A stretch of 64,000 bases of DNA from Bradyrhizobium sp. WBAH42 (lineage in GTDB: Bacteria; Pseudomonadota; Alphaproteobacteria; Rhizobiales; Xanthobacteraceae). Both the position numbers and the translations under genes were made by a program. How positions within the stretch are numbered: the stretch's first letter is position 1; every line of letters begins with the position of its first letter. Shown one piece after another: positions 8,051-16,741 of the stretch. The notes beneath the pieces were generated by a model. It saw only the letters and a program-made list of their open reading frames with translations, made no database searches and had not been told where the DNA came from. The DNA is taken from positions 3,109,001 to 3,173,000 of the forward strand of contig NZ_CP036533.1 in the NCBI RefSeq assembly GCF_024585265.1, in the 5' to 3' direction.

Positions 8051-8815
8051 ATGTGTGGACGCTTCGTCATAACTTCGGCCCCCGCGGCTTTGCGGCAACT
8101 GTTCGGCTATGTCGAGCAGCCGAATTTTCCGCCCCGGTACAATGTCGCCCCGACGCAACCGATTCCGGTGGTGCTGGTCGAGAACGGCGCGCGCCATTTC
8201 CGCCTGATGCGCTGGGGTCTGCTGCCGAGCTGGGTCAAGGACCCCCGCGGGTTCACGCTCCTGATCAACGCCCGCTCCGAGACTGTGCTGGAGAAACCCG
8301 CCTTCAAGAACGCGATTCGCCGCCGGCGCGGCCTGATCCCGGCTGATGGTTATTACGAGTGGAAGACGGAAGCCGGCCGCAAGCAGCCCTTTTTCATCCA
8401 CCGCGCCGACGGTGCGCCGCTCGGCTTTGCCGCCTTGTTCGAGACCTGGGTCGGGCCGAACGGCGAGGAGCTCGACACGGTCGCGATCGTCACCGCGGCG
8501 GCGGGCGAGGATCTCGCCGCTCTGCATGACCGCGTGCCCGTCACCATCAGCCCGCGCGACTTCGAGCGCTGGCTTGACATCAAAGGCGACGAGGTCGATG
8601 CGATCCTGCCGCTGATGAGGCCCCCGCACGTCGGCGAATTCGCCTGGCACCCGGTCTCTACCCGCGTCAACCGCGTCGCCAATGATGACGAGCAGCTCGT
8701 GCTGCCGATCAGTGCGGAGGAGATCGAGGCGGAGGCCGAGGCGACGAAGCCGAAGAAAGCGGTGCGGAAGACTGCGGCTAGCCCGGCGGATGACGGGCAG
8801 GGATCGTTGTTCTAG
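8051..8815 (+). CDS. SOS response-associated peptidase (SRAP/HMCES family)
   Basis: 254-residue homologue of E. coli YedK and human HMCES, which crosslinks to abasic sites in single-stranded DNA through the N-terminal Cys and so shields them. The key residues are visible: Cys2 (MCGRFVIT), Asn in RYNVAPTQ, the Asn/Arg pair in LLINARSETV, Glu in DGYYEWK and His in LHDRVPVTI. The C-terminal 35 residues are a charged extension (EIEAEAEATKPKKAVRKTA) beyond the catalytic domain. A divergent hypothetical gene lies upstream. I saw no clear LexA box. Confidence 0.93.
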   Translation: MCGRFVITSAPAALRQLFGYVEQPNFPPRYNVAPTQPIPVVLVENGARHFRLMRWGLLPSWVKDPRGFTLLINARSETVLEKPAFKNAIRRRRGLIPADGYYEWKTEAGRKQPFFIHRADGAPLGFAALFETWVGPNGEELDTVAIVTAAAGEDLAALHDRVPVTISPRDFERWLDIKGDEVDAILPLMRPPHVGEFAWHPVSTRVNRVANDDEQLVLPISAEEIEAEAEATKPKKAVRKTAASPADDGQGSLF

Positions 8816-8822
8816 GCGGCAG

Positions 8823-8918
8823 TGCCGTAGGGTGGGCAAAGGCGCAACGCGCCGTGCCCACGATCTCTCTCTTCAGTACGCGGTGGTGGGCACGCTTCGC
8901 TTTGCCCACGCTACGGCA
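8823..8918. repeat. Intergenic palindromic repeat
   Basis: The arm TGCCGTAGGGTGGGCAAAGG is mirrored by CGCTTTGCCCACGCTACGGC, with an inner pair around CGTGCCCACGA and GTGGTGGGCACG. It fills the gap between the convergent SRAP and CoA-transferase genes. Confidence 0.75.
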
Positions 8919-8925
8919 CGGAGCT

Positions 8926-10119
8926 TCAGACAATCTCCCTCGCCCGTAAGCCCGCGATCTCCGCCGCGTCGAATCCCAGCTCGCCGAGTACCGCGTCCGT
9001 ATCCGCGCCCAGCTCCGGCGCCATGCGATCCAGCCTGCCGCCGCCATGCGCGAGCTTGAAGCCGCTGCCGGCAAAGCGCAGGCGGCCGTATTGCGTGTCC
9101 AGCTCCTGGATCGCACCGCGCGCCTTCACTTGCGGATGGTCGATGACCTCCTCGACCTTCCAGATGCTGGCGCATGGCGCGCCGGCGTCTTCCAGGATCG
9201 TCTCCCATTCGCGTGCCGGCCGTTTCGCCAGCGCTTCCTCGATGATGGCGCGGAGCGCCGGCTCGTTCTCGTTGCGGGAGAACCAGTCGGCAAAGCGCGG
9301 ATCTGACAGCGTGTCCTCGCGGCCGAGCGCAGCCATCAACGCGAGGTATTGCTTCTCGTTGTTGACGGCGAGCAGGATATGGCCGTCGCCGCACTTGAAC
9401 AAATTCGCCGTGGTCCGGCGGCTCACCGCCTGATTGCCCGAGAGCGTTTGCCGATGACCGGCGACCGACCAGTCCGCGATCTGGCCCGAGAGAAACGCCA
9501 GCGTCGCCTCCAGCATGGAGACGTCGATCAGCTGCCCCTTGCCGGTGCGGTCGCGCTGGTAGAGCGCGCTCGACACGCCGAACGCGGCCGTGGCGCCCGA
9601 CAGCACGTCGCACACCGCAAAGCCGGCGCGGGTCGGTCCGGTCTCGGGGTGGCCGGTGATCGCCATGATGCCCGACAGCGCCTGCATCTTGCCGTCATAG
9701 CCGGGGCGCAGGCGATCCGGGCCGGTCTGGCCGAAGCCTGACACCGCGCAATAGATCAGCTTCGGATTGATGGCCGACAGCGCTTCATAGCCGACGCCGA
9801 GCTTGTCCATCACGCCGGGGCGGAAATTCTCCATGACGACATCGACGCGGCTTGCGAGCTTCTTCACGATCGCGATCGCCTCCGACTTCTGCAGATCGAG
9901 CGTCAGGCTGCGCTTGTTGCCGTTGATGGCCTGGAATGCCGGCGCCAGGCCGCGCTCGGCCCATTCGCGGGACAGCGGCGTGCGGCGCATGTCCTCGCCC
10001 TCGCGCCGCTCGACCTTGATGACGTCGGCGCCGAGCAGCGCGAGCTGATAGCTCGCATAGGGGCCGGCCAGCACTTGCGTGAAATCCAGGATCTTCACGC
10101 CCTCGAACGGTCGCGTCAC
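8926..10119 (-). CDS. CaiB/BaiF family CoA-transferase
   Basis: Class III CoA-transferase of 397 residues that moves CoA between carboxylic acids. The N-terminal signature is clear (LDFTQVLAGPYASYQLALLG, VIKVERREGEDMRR), and the catalytic Asp region is present around RPGYDGKMQALSG. The C-terminal part (DLLDHPQVKARG-like: EVIDHPQVKARGAIQELDT) is also typical. It follows the GrdB-like gene by 34 bp on the same strand, so the two are probably cotranscribed. The acyl substrate cannot be inferred; homologues act on formyl-, succinyl- or aromatic acyl-CoA. Confidence 0.88.
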   Translation of the reverse strand: MTRPFEGVKILDFTQVLAGPYASYQLALLGADVIKVERREGEDMRRTPLSREWAERGLAPAFQAINGNKRSLTLDLQKSEAIAIVKKLASRVDVVMENFRPGVMDKLGVGYEALSAINPKLIYCAVSGFGQTGPDRLRPGYDGKMQALSGIMAITGHPETGPTRAGFAVCDVLSGATAAFGVSSALYQRDRTGKGQLIDVSMLEATLAFLSGQIADWSVAGHRQTLSGNQAVSRRTTANLFKCGDGHILLAVNNEKQYLALMAALGREDTLSDPRFADWFSRNENEPALRAIIEEALAKRPAREWETILEDAGAPCASIWKVEEVIDHPQVKARGAIQELDTQYGRLRFAGSGFKLAHGGGRLDRMAPELGADTDAVLGELGFDAAEIAGLRAREIV

Positions 10120-10153
10120 GTCGCTCTCCCTTGATTGTTGTTATCGGAGGACG

Positions 10154-11083
10154 TCAGGCGGCGCGGTTGCCGCGCGCGATCTCCTTCTGCTTGTCGAATT
10201 CGGCGCGGCGGCGCGCCAGCTCTTCAGGGCTCAGCTGCGCGACGTTGTTGTAGTCGAGCTTCCAGGAGGCATCCTCGCTCCAGCGCAGCGGCGACTGCAT
10301 CGTGGTCTGCGGACCGCTCGCGGTCTCCAGCAGCCGGAGCGCGAGCTCGAGCGTCTGCGCCTGCGAGGCGATGTCGTGCGGCTTGCCGGCAGAATTGCCG
10401 AGCGGGAAATCAGAGAACAGGAAGCGCGGCACGGCGGCGTGCTCGACGATGTCCTTGGCACAGCCCATGATCACGGTCGGAATACCGTTGCGCTCCAGAT
10501 GCCGCGCCACGAGCGCGGTGCTCTGGTGGCAGACCGGGCAGTTCGGCACCAGCACCGCGACATCCACCTTGTCCGCGAGGCAGCGCGCCAGGATCTCCGG
10601 CGCGTCGGTGTCGAGCGTGACACGATGGCTGCGGTTGGTCGGCGCGCCGAAGAAGCGCGGGGCGATCTCGCCGATCCGCCCCGCGGCGGACGCTTTCAAC
10701 AGCTGTGGCAGCGGAAACCAGGTGCCGCTGTCGGTGGCCGAGGTGTGCTTGCGGTCGTAGCCGATGTGCGAGATGCGCAGGTCGTGCTCTTGCGACGTGT
10801 CGCCGTCATAGACCTGATAGAACTTCGCGCTGCCATTATACGCCGCGCCCGGCCCCTGGTCGCCCTTGGCCGGATCGTAGGGCGCAGCGGTGGTGATGAG
10901 GGTGACGCGCGATTGCGAAAGCGGCTTCTTCAGCGGCTGGAACGGCGCCTCGGTGTAATGCGCCCAGCGGTACGGCGTGGTGTAGCCGATCGCCGCGTAA
11001 TAATCGCGGGTGCGCTGCATGTAGGGAACGGGGGAGTCGTAGTCGGGCGCAAAGCCGAATTCGTCGTCGCGCGGAGCAGACAT
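10154..11083 (-). CDS. GrdB/PrdB-like reductase family protein, Cys in place of Sec
   Basis: 309-residue cytoplasmic protein resembling the selenoprotein B component of glycine/sarcosine/betaine and D-proline reductases. The segment VAVLVPNCPVCHQSTALVAR followed by HLERNGIPTVIM lines up by eye with the GrdB redox motif (U-x-x-C then a helix and GIPVV), with Cys at the Sec position (CPVC). Other parts include YYAAIGYTTPYRWAHYTE. Clostridial Grd partners are absent; a CoA-transferase gene follows 34 bp downstream. It may be an aerobic, thiol-based relative with another substrate. Family assignment is moderate, function unknown. Confidence 0.65.
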   Translation of the reverse strand: MSAPRDDEFGFAPDYDSPVPYMQRTRDYYAAIGYTTPYRWAHYTEAPFQPLKKPLSQSRVTLITTAAPYDPAKGDQGPGAAYNGSAKFYQVYDGDTSQEHDLRISHIGYDRKHTSATDSGTWFPLPQLLKASAAGRIGEIAPRFFGAPTNRSHRVTLDTDAPEILARCLADKVDVAVLVPNCPVCHQSTALVARHLERNGIPTVIMGCAKDIVEHAAVPRFLFSDFPLGNSAGKPHDIASQAQTLELALRLLETASGPQTTMQSPLRWSEDASWKLDYNNVAQLSPEELARRRAEFDKQKEIARGNRAA

Positions 11084-11201
11084 GGCGCGTCTCCTGGTTC
11101 TTGGTTGGGGCCAGAGTAGAGATAGTCGGGAGTGAGCTCAACCGGGGGAGCGGCGGCGCAGGTCAGAATTGCAGACGAGGATGGCGCGGCGCCGACAGTG
11201 C

Positions 11202-11370
11202 CTCTTACCCTCCCCTGGAGGGGGAGGGTCGATCGCGCGCAGCGCGAGCGGGGTGGGGTGATCTCTCCACTCGGGCACTGTTGGATGTGGAGAGACCGTC
11301 ACCCCACCCCGTCTCACATTTCGCTGCGCTGCATGTGAGCCGACCCTCCCCCTCCAGGGGAGGGTAAGAG
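11202..11370. repeat. Long intergenic palindromic repeat (about 170 bp)
   Basis: CTCTTACCCTCCCCTGGAGG...GGGTGGGGTGA is mirrored by TCACCCCACCCC...CCTCCAGGGGAGGGTAAGAG; the ends are perfect complements over about 26 bases. It is the largest palindrome in the window and lies between two minus-strand genes, so it would form a very stable stem in the NudK mRNA tail. Confidence 0.8.
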
Positions 11371-11376
11371 CGCCAC

Positions 11377-11958
11377 CTACCTGAACACGTGCAGCGCTGC
11401 ATATTGCAGCAGCATGATCGCCTTGGCGTCGATGATGCGGCCGTCGGCGATCATCGCCAGGGCCTCGTCGATGGAAAGCTCCAGCACCTCGATGTCCTCG
11501 CCCTCGTGCTCGAGGCCGCCGCCGTCGCTCACCCGCATCTCGGGCTCATATTCGGCGACGAAGAAATGCAGCTTCTCGGTGATGGCGCCGGGGCTCATGA
11601 AGGCCTCGAACACCTTGTGGACGTGGTGCAGGCGATAGCCGGTCTCTTCCTCCGCCTCGGCGCGGATGCGCTCCTCGGGCTCGGCGTTGTCGAGCACGCC
11701 GGCGGCCGCCTCGATCAACAGATCGTCGTAGCCGCGGATGAAGGCCGGCAGGCGGAACTGGCGCACCAGGATCACGGTCCGCCGCGCGAGATTGTAGGGC
11801 AGCACCGCGGCGGCGTTGTCGCGCTCATAGGTCTCGCGATGCTGCGTCTGCCACTCGCCACTGGCGCGCCGGTACTCGAACGTCGTGGTCTTCAGCGTGG
11901 TCCAGCCGTCCGAGAGCACGCGGACGTCCTTGATGCGGACGCGGTCGGAAATGGTCAT
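11377..11958 (-). CDS. nudK: NUDIX pyrophosphatase, NudK type
   Basis: 193-residue hydrolase resembling GDP-mannose pyrophosphatase NudK and ADP-ribose pyrophosphatases. Visible elements are the N-terminal strand (RIKDVRVLSDGWTTLKT), the loop RETYERDNAAAVLPYNL, the substrate strand VILVRQFRLPAFIRGY and the NUDIX box running from AAGVLDNAEPEERIRAEAEE to ETGY. The ATG at 11958 was chosen since the upstream reading would translate the palindromic repeat at 11976-12117. Its role would be nucleotide-sugar turnover. It ends 7 bp before the large repeat at 11202-11370. Confidence 0.85.
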   Translation of the reverse strand: MTISDRVRIKDVRVLSDGWTTLKTTTFEYRRASGEWQTQHRETYERDNAAAVLPYNLARRTVILVRQFRLPAFIRGYDDLLIEAAAGVLDNAEPEERIRAEAEEETGYRLHHVHKVFEAFMSPGAITEKLHFFVAEYEPEMRVSDGGGLEHEGEDIEVLELSIDEALAMIADGRIIDAKAIMLLQYAALHVFR

Positions 11959-11975
11959 GAGGTCTCTCTCTTCTT

Positions 11976-12117
11976 CACCTCTCCCCGCTTGCGGGGAGAG
12001 GTCGCATCCCATCGGAGATGGGATGCGGGTGAGGGGGTACAGGTCCATCGACGATCTCGCGTGCGGAGAGAAGCCCCTCACCCCAACCCTCTCCCCGTAA
12101 GAACGGGGCGAGGGGGC
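11976..12117. repeat. Intergenic palindromic repeat
   Basis: CACCTCTCCCCGCTTGCGGG and GCATCCCATCGGAGATGGGATGC form inner hairpins; the outer part CCCTCACCCCAACCCTCTCC...GTAAGAACGGGGCGAGGG closes it. Partial copies of the same family appear at about 61242-61275 and at the right window end (63945-64000). Confidence 0.75.
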
Positions 12118-12146
12118 GCAGTTGCGTTCGCGGCCGCATCTCGATC

Positions 12147-12590
12147 TCAATTGCTTGGCGTGGTCGCGCGGCCGTCGAGCCACTTCTGGAACATCACGGA
12201 GGTCGATAGCTCGAAGCCCAGCGAGCCATAGAACGCATTGGCCTGCGCGTTCTCGCGGCGGACCAGGAGCTGCAGCTTCGAAATCCCGGCGCTTCGCAGC
12301 CAGTCCTCGGCCGCGGCCATGATGATGCGGCCATAGCCGCGCTTCTGACAGGTGGGATCGACGGCGACGTAATAGACCCAGCCGCGATGGCCATCATGGC
12401 CGACCATCGCGGTGGCAACGATCGCGCCGTTCTCGCGGCCGACCAGCACGGTGGAATTGGCCCGCCGCCGCGCCAGCGCGATGTCGGCATGCGGATCGTT
12501 CCAGGGCCGCGTCAGGCCGCAGCGCTGCCATAGCGCGACGACTGGCTCGACATCGGCGTCGGAGATGGGCTCGATCGCAAGGGCGCTCAC
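12147..12590 (-). CDS. GNAT family N-acetyltransferase
   Basis: 147-residue acetyltransferase with the acetyl-CoA loop Q/R-x-x-G-x-G/A present as CQKRGYGRIIMAAAEDWL and a preceding strand GWVYYVAVDP. The C-terminal NAQANAFYGSLGFELST is typical of the RimI-like/YpeA group. The acceptor is unknown; small-molecule amine or protein N-terminus are both possible. Its ATG overlaps the stop of the FAD-linked dehydrogenase gene by four bases, so the two are translated from one mRNA. Confidence 0.9.
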   Translation of the reverse strand: MSALAIEPISDADVEPVVALWQRCGLTRPWNDPHADIALARRRANSTVLVGRENGAIVATAMVGHDGHRGWVYYVAVDPTCQKRGYGRIIMAAAEDWLRSAGISKLQLLVRRENAQANAFYGSLGFELSTSVMFQKWLDGRATTPSN

Positions 12591-14014
12591 AGCACCTTCC
12601 CCGGATTCATGATGCCGAGCGGATCGAGCATCGCCTTGACCTGTCGCATCAGCTCGAACGCGGTCTTGTCCTTCACCTCGGGCAGCTCGTCGCGCTTGAG
12701 CACGCCGATGCCGTGCTCGGCCGAGATCGAGCCGCCCATGCGCAGCACGATCTCGAACACCACCGCGTTCACATCATGCCAGCGCGCGAGGAAATCGGCG
12801 GTGTTGGCGCCGATCGGCTGACTGACATTGTAATGCAGATTGCCGTCGCCGAGATGGCCGAACGGCACCGGCCGGGCGCCGGGGATCAGCTTCACCACGG
12901 CCGCATCGGCTTCCGCGATGAATTCGGGCACGGCCGCAACCGGGACGGAGATGTCGTGCTTGATCGAGCCGCCTTCCGGCTTCTGCGCCGCCGACATCTC
13001 GTCACGCAGCTTCCAGAACGCCGCGCGCTGGGCGAGGCTCGCCGCGATCACGGCATCGTCGACGATCTCCTCCTCCATGGCGCGGGCGAGGATCGTCTCC
13101 AGCGGCGTGCGGGCATCCTCGCTTGGCGATGACAATTCCATCAGCACGTACCAGGGATGCTTCTCGGCGAGCGGATCGCGCACGTCGATGCCGTGGCGCA
13201 CGGAGAAATCCACCGCCAGCTGCGACAGCAGCTCGAAGCTCGTCAGCGCATTGGCGGCCTCGCCTTGCGCGATGGTGAGCAGCTTCAGCGCCGCCGCCGG
13301 CGATTTCAGCCCGACGAAGGCGGTCTCGATCGCCCGCGGCTTCGGAAACAGTTTCAGCGTCGCCGCGGTGATGATGCCGAGCGTGCCTTCAGCGCCGATG
13401 AAGAGGTTGTGCAGATTGTAGCCGGTGTTGTCCTTCTTCAGCTTCGACAGCGCGTTCAGCACGCGCCCGTCGGCGAGCACCACTTCCAGCCCCAGCGCCA
13501 TCTCGCGCGCGACGCCATAGGCGAGCGCCGCGGTACCGCCGGCATTGGTGGAGAGATTGCCGCCGATGGTGCAGCTGCCTTCGGCACCGAGCGACAGCGG
13601 AAACAGCCGGTCGACCTCGGACGCCTTGGCTTGCGCGATCTGCAGCACCACGCCGGCTTCGACCGTCATGGTGTTAGAGGCGGTGTCGACCTCGCGGATC
13701 TTGTCAAGCCGGCGCAGCGACACCACCACCTCGCCATTATGCGGCGTCTGGCCGCCGACGAGCCCGGTGTTGCCGCCCTGCGGCACCAGCGCGATGTTGT
13801 GCGCGGACGCGAGCTTGCAGATGGCAGAGACCTCCGCCGTCGAGCCCGGGCGCAGCACCAGCGGCGAGCGGCCGTGGAACAAATTGCGCTCCTCGGTGAC
13901 GTAAGGCTCGATATCAGTCGGATCGGTGATCGCGTGGCGGTCGCCGACGATGTTGCGGAATTGCGCGATCAATTCGGGGGCAAGCGGCGGGGTGGCAGGC
14001 TTGTTGATGTTCAT
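12587..14014 (-). CDS. FAD-linked D-2-hydroxyacid dehydrogenase/oxidase
   Basis: 475-residue flavoprotein of the D-lactate/D-2-hydroxyglutarate dehydrogenase family. Residues about 40-215 form the FAD-binding PCMH domain (VPQGGNTGLVGGQTPHNGEV, then LGAEGSCTIGGNLSTNAGG), and the C-terminal FAD-oxidase domain contains the metal/substrate motif FGHLGDGNLHYNV and GGSISAEHGIGVLKRDEL. It oxidises a D-2-hydroxyacid to the 2-keto acid, handing electrons to a carrier. ATG 14014 was chosen as it gives the family-typical N-terminus. It is 16 bp downstream of tsaC on the same strand. Confidence 0.9.
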   Translation of the reverse strand: MNINKPATPPLAPELIAQFRNIVGDRHAITDPTDIEPYVTEERNLFHGRSPLVLRPGSTAEVSAICKLASAHNIALVPQGGNTGLVGGQTPHNGEVVVSLRRLDKIREVDTASNTMTVEAGVVLQIAQAKASEVDRLFPLSLGAEGSCTIGGNLSTNAGGTAALAYGVAREMALGLEVVLADGRVLNALSKLKKDNTGYNLHNLFIGAEGTLGIITAATLKLFPKPRAIETAFVGLKSPAAALKLLTIAQGEAANALTSFELLSQLAVDFSVRHGIDVRDPLAEKHPWYVLMELSSPSEDARTPLETILARAMEEEIVDDAVIAASLAQRAAFWKLRDEMSAAQKPEGGSIKHDISVPVAAVPEFIAEADAAVVKLIPGARPVPFGHLGDGNLHYNVSQPIGANTADFLARWHDVNAVVFEIVLRMGGSISAEHGIGVLKRDELPEVKDKTAFELMRQVKAMLDPLGIMNPGKVL

Positions 14015-14030
14015 GTCCTCGTCTCTTGCT

Positions 14031-15020
14031 TCACCGCGCCACCGCGGCGCGGCGCAGCCGGTCGTTGATCGCCTCACCCAGACCATCTTCGGGTATCGGC
14101 ATCACCGCAATCGCCCGCGGCGCTCTCGCATCGAGGCTGCGAAGATAGCCGAACAGATTGGCGGCGGCTTCATCGAGATCACCGGTGGGCGACAAATTCA
14201 TGACGGCCGACGCGGCGTCAAGGCCGGGCAGGCGCGCGGGGCCGAACGCCAGCAGCGCCTCGCCCGGCGCGATCTCACGCGCATCGAGCCGCACATGGGC
14301 GCGCGGCGCGTAATGCGAGGCCAGCATGCCCGGCGCCAGCGGCTGGCCGTCGTCGCTCTCGGCCTCCGCCGGCGGCCGCGCCAGCGGCGCGCCCAGCACC
14401 GCCTCGATCCGCTCGCGTGACAGCCCGCCGGGACGGAGCAGCATCGGCGCGTCGAGGCAGCCGACGATCGTCGATTCCACGCCGACCGTAACAGGCCCGC
14501 CATCGACGATCAGGTCGATCCGCCCGGAAAGGTCGCTCTCGACATGGGCAGCCAGCGTCGGCGAGACGTGGCCGGAGATGTTGGCCGACGGCGCCACCAC
14601 CGCGCCGCCGAAGGCGCGCAGGATCGCCTGCGCGACGGGATGGGCGGGGATGCGGATCGCGACCGTGTCGAGTCCGGCGGTGGCAAGATCCGCCACCGGG
14701 CAGTCCTCGGTCTTCGGCACCACCAGCGTCAGCGGCCCCGGCCAGAACGCTTCCGCCAGTGCCAGCGCGCGCGCATCGAATCGCCCGATCCGCCGCGCGG
14801 CCTTGAGGTCCGCGACATGCGCAATCAGCGGATTGAACGCCGGCCGCCCCTTGGCGGCGTAGAGATGGGCGATCGCGGTGGCATTGGCTGCATCCGCCCC
14901 GAGCCCGTAGACCGTCTCGGTCGGGAACGCGACCAGCCCGCCGGCCGCAAGTCGCCGGGCAGCGGCTTCCGCGCCGGCCGCGCCGGCCGGCAAAATCAGC
15001 GTTTCAACACCCGTTTTCAC
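14031..15020 (-). CDS. tsaC: L-threonylcarbamoyladenylate synthase (Sua5/YciO/YrdC type)
   Basis: Makes threonylcarbamoyl-AMP for the t6A37 modification of ANN-decoding tRNAs. The 329-residue product has the YrdC domain (about 10-190; AFPTETVYGLGADAANATAI, KGRPAFNPLIAHV, SANISGHVSPTLAAHV) plus the C-terminal Sua5 domain (about 205-325; ASHYAPRAHVRLD). I chose the GTG at 15020 with GAGG upstream; starting at 15116 would place the N-terminus inside the tRNA-Pro gene. It is followed by the FAD-linked dehydrogenase gene on the same strand. Confidence 0.9.
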   Translation of the reverse strand: MKTGVETLILPAGAAGAEAAARRLAAGGLVAFPTETVYGLGADAANATAIAHLYAAKGRPAFNPLIAHVADLKAARRIGRFDARALALAEAFWPGPLTLVVPKTEDCPVADLATAGLDTVAIRIPAHPVAQAILRAFGGAVVAPSANISGHVSPTLAAHVESDLSGRIDLIVDGGPVTVGVESTIVGCLDAPMLLRPGGLSRERIEAVLGAPLARPPAEAESDDGQPLAPGMLASHYAPRAHVRLDAREIAPGEALLAFGPARLPGLDAASAVMNLSPTGDLDEAAANLFGYLRSLDARAPRAIAVMPIPEDGLGEAINDRLRRAAVAR

Positions 15021-15088
15021 GAGGGCAAAATTCCTCAGCTCGGCCGCTTGCAGTGCGTCAAACCCGACGCTATAAGCCGCCTTCTTGT

Positions 15089-15165
15089 CGGAGTGTGGCT
15101 CAGCCCGGTAGAGCACTGCGTTCGGGACGCAGGGGTCGCAGGTTCGAATCCTGCCACTCCGACCA
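15089..15165 (+). tRNA. tRNA-Pro (CGG)
   Basis: Complete cloverleaf: acceptor CGGAGTG / CACTCCG, D arm GCTC...GAGC, anticodon stem CTGCG / CGCAG with loop TTCGGGA giving anticodon CGG (reads CCG), T arm GCAGG-TTCGAAT-CCTGC, and an encoded 3' CCA. Antisense to the region upstream of tsaC. The accessory cluster to 19.4 kb begins right after it. Confidence 0.95.
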
Positions 15166-15303
15166 TCATTTCAAGTACTTATACTTTCTACGTTTTTCCC
15201 ACGCAATGAAATGCGCAATGATTTGAGGCACGGCAGCCATCCCTGTCGATCCCAGGCTTATGCCAGGGGCGTCGAGGAGCAGATCAGGCTGATGCGGGAC
15301 GAC

Positions 15304-15622
15304 CTAAACGAACCCTGGCGGGATGTCACGTAGGACATGATCGAGCATCACAAATGCTCCCTCCGGACTTACGGGCCTTTTTGGCTGACCTCCGGGCGCC
15401 AATGGCGCGCGGGGGATAGAGTTCATCTCAGCGCCTTCCTCCAAACGCCTACGCAGCCTCTTCATCCGGATGAAGGTCCTTGTCAGCAAGCCTCGCACCA
15501 TTGGCGGAGATCGGCAATTGTCCGGAAACAAAGACAAAAGCACCGGCTCTCACCGCATGACCGTCGTACCCACCTGGGGCCGCCACTCCGTGAGGTTCTA
15601 GGCAGGCAATGTCACCAGCCAT
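15304..15622 (-). pseudogene. Decaying RidA (YjgF/Rid family) gene
   Basis: Rid proteins hydrolyse reactive enamine/imine intermediates of PLP enzymes. From the ATG at 15622, which overlaps the end of the D-threonine-aldolase-like gene, the first about 45 codons are clearly RidA (LEPHGVAAPGGYDGHAVRAG, FVFVSGQLPI, GARLADKDLHPDEEAA). A TAG at 15449-15451 then ends the frame at about 57 residues, less than half of the usual 115-130. It sits where a Gln would suit the family, and beyond it I find no RidA sequence in any frame. So this is a truncated remnant, not a working trimer-forming protein. The lower boundary is approximate. Confidence 0.6.
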
Positions 15623-16739
15623 TAAACCTCCGCCATCTTTCAATGCCGTTTTCCGAGGCATGATATTCGGAGAATTGTGCTCCGGTAGCACAGGCGTGAT
15701 TCGGGAGTATTCGAAGTCGTGTGCCAATCGGAAAGCAATTTTCAAGAGAGATGACAGGACCGTTTCTTACGGCGAGGATTCCGTGTTCCTGATTTGCTGC
15801 GATCATCACCAAGTCTTCCTTGAGCGGGCGCCCCTCTAAATCGCATGCGATCCCGTATCCGTAATCACGGCGCTGACGAGCAGTGCCGCGGTCTCGGCTC
15901 ATCGCCATCCATCCGGCGTCGACGATAATCCAGCCTTTCTCCGACTGATGGCCGACCACGCTCGTCAGCACGGACAGGGCGATATCGTCGAACGCGCAGA
16001 CGCCGACATTCGTCATAAATAGATCGAAGAACACGTACACGCCGCAGCGCACTTCCGTAACGCCGTCCAAGGCGCGGGCGGACAGCGCTGTCGGGGTCGA
16101 TCCGACGCTCACGACCGGGCATGGAAGGCCGGCAGCGCGAAGCCGTTCGGCCGCGCGAACGCTCAAGGCACGCTCCTGCTCCGCCAACCGCTCCAGAGCC
16201 CCGGGCTCGTCGAGTTCATAGGAGTTTCCGGCATGAGTCAGCACGCCGCGAAGTGTGGCGCCGCCGGTGTGAAGAATGCGGCCGATCTCGATAAGACGCT
16301 CATCCTCGGGGCCTACACCCGAGCGGTGTCCGTCAGTGTCGACCTCGATCAGGACGTGGAAAGGATCGCGATGGGACTGCGCCTCGACGACGGCTTGCGC
16401 AGCCTCGACCGAGTCGACCAGAATTTTGAGGCGGCAGCCTCGATCACGCAGTCGCTGGGCCCGGCTGAGCCGGTGCGGCGCGATGCAGACCGCGTAGAGG
16501 ATGTCGTCGTAGCCCGCAGCAAAAAACTCCTCGGCTTCGCGCAGGGTCGAGACGGTGATGCCGTTCGAGCCCGCGGCGCGCTGCCTGTCCGCAACAGCGA
16601 AGCATTTGGTCGTCTTGACGTGGGGACGGAAACTGACGTCCAAGGCGTTCATCCGGTCCTGCATGCGGGCGATATTACGCTGCATGCGCACGACGTCGAC
16701 GATGGCAGCGGGCGTTTCGATGTCGGAAAAAGATGTCAT
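15612..16739 (-). CDS. D-threonine aldolase / DSD1-type PLP enzyme
   Basis: 375-residue fold-type III PLP enzyme with an alanine-racemase-like barrel. The PLP lysine is in FRPHVKTTKC; the C-terminal metal site typical of D-threonine aldolase and D-serine dehydratase is FPIGTRLRILPNHACAT, with His and Cys two residues apart. It would cleave D-beta-hydroxy amino acids to glycine plus aldehyde, or deaminate D-serine-like substrates. It lies 2 bp after the TctC-type gene and overlaps the RidA remnant, giving the order LysR, HAD, TctC, this gene, RidA. The barrel and both catalytic parts look intact. Confidence 0.82.
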   Translation of the reverse strand: MTSFSDIETPAAIVDVVRMQRNIARMQDRMNALDVSFRPHVKTTKCFAVADRQRAAGSNGITVSTLREAEEFFAAGYDDILYAVCIAPHRLSRAQRLRDRGCRLKILVDSVEAAQAVVEAQSHRDPFHVLIEVDTDGHRSGVGPEDERLIEIGRILHTGGATLRGVLTHAGNSYELDEPGALERLAEQERALSVRAAERLRAAGLPCPVVSVGSTPTALSARALDGVTEVRCGVYVFFDLFMTNVGVCAFDDIALSVLTSVVGHQSEKGWIIVDAGWMAMSRDRGTARQRRDYGYGIACDLEGRPLKEDLVMIAANQEHGILAVRNGPVISLENCFPIGTRLRILPNHACATGAQFSEYHASENGIERWRRFNGW

Positions 16740-16741
16740 GC

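Noticed and set aside
15021..15116. Extended N-terminus for tsaC.
   Set aside because: It would be encoded inside the tRNA-Pro gene; GTG 15020 with GAGG upstream gives the normal start of the family.
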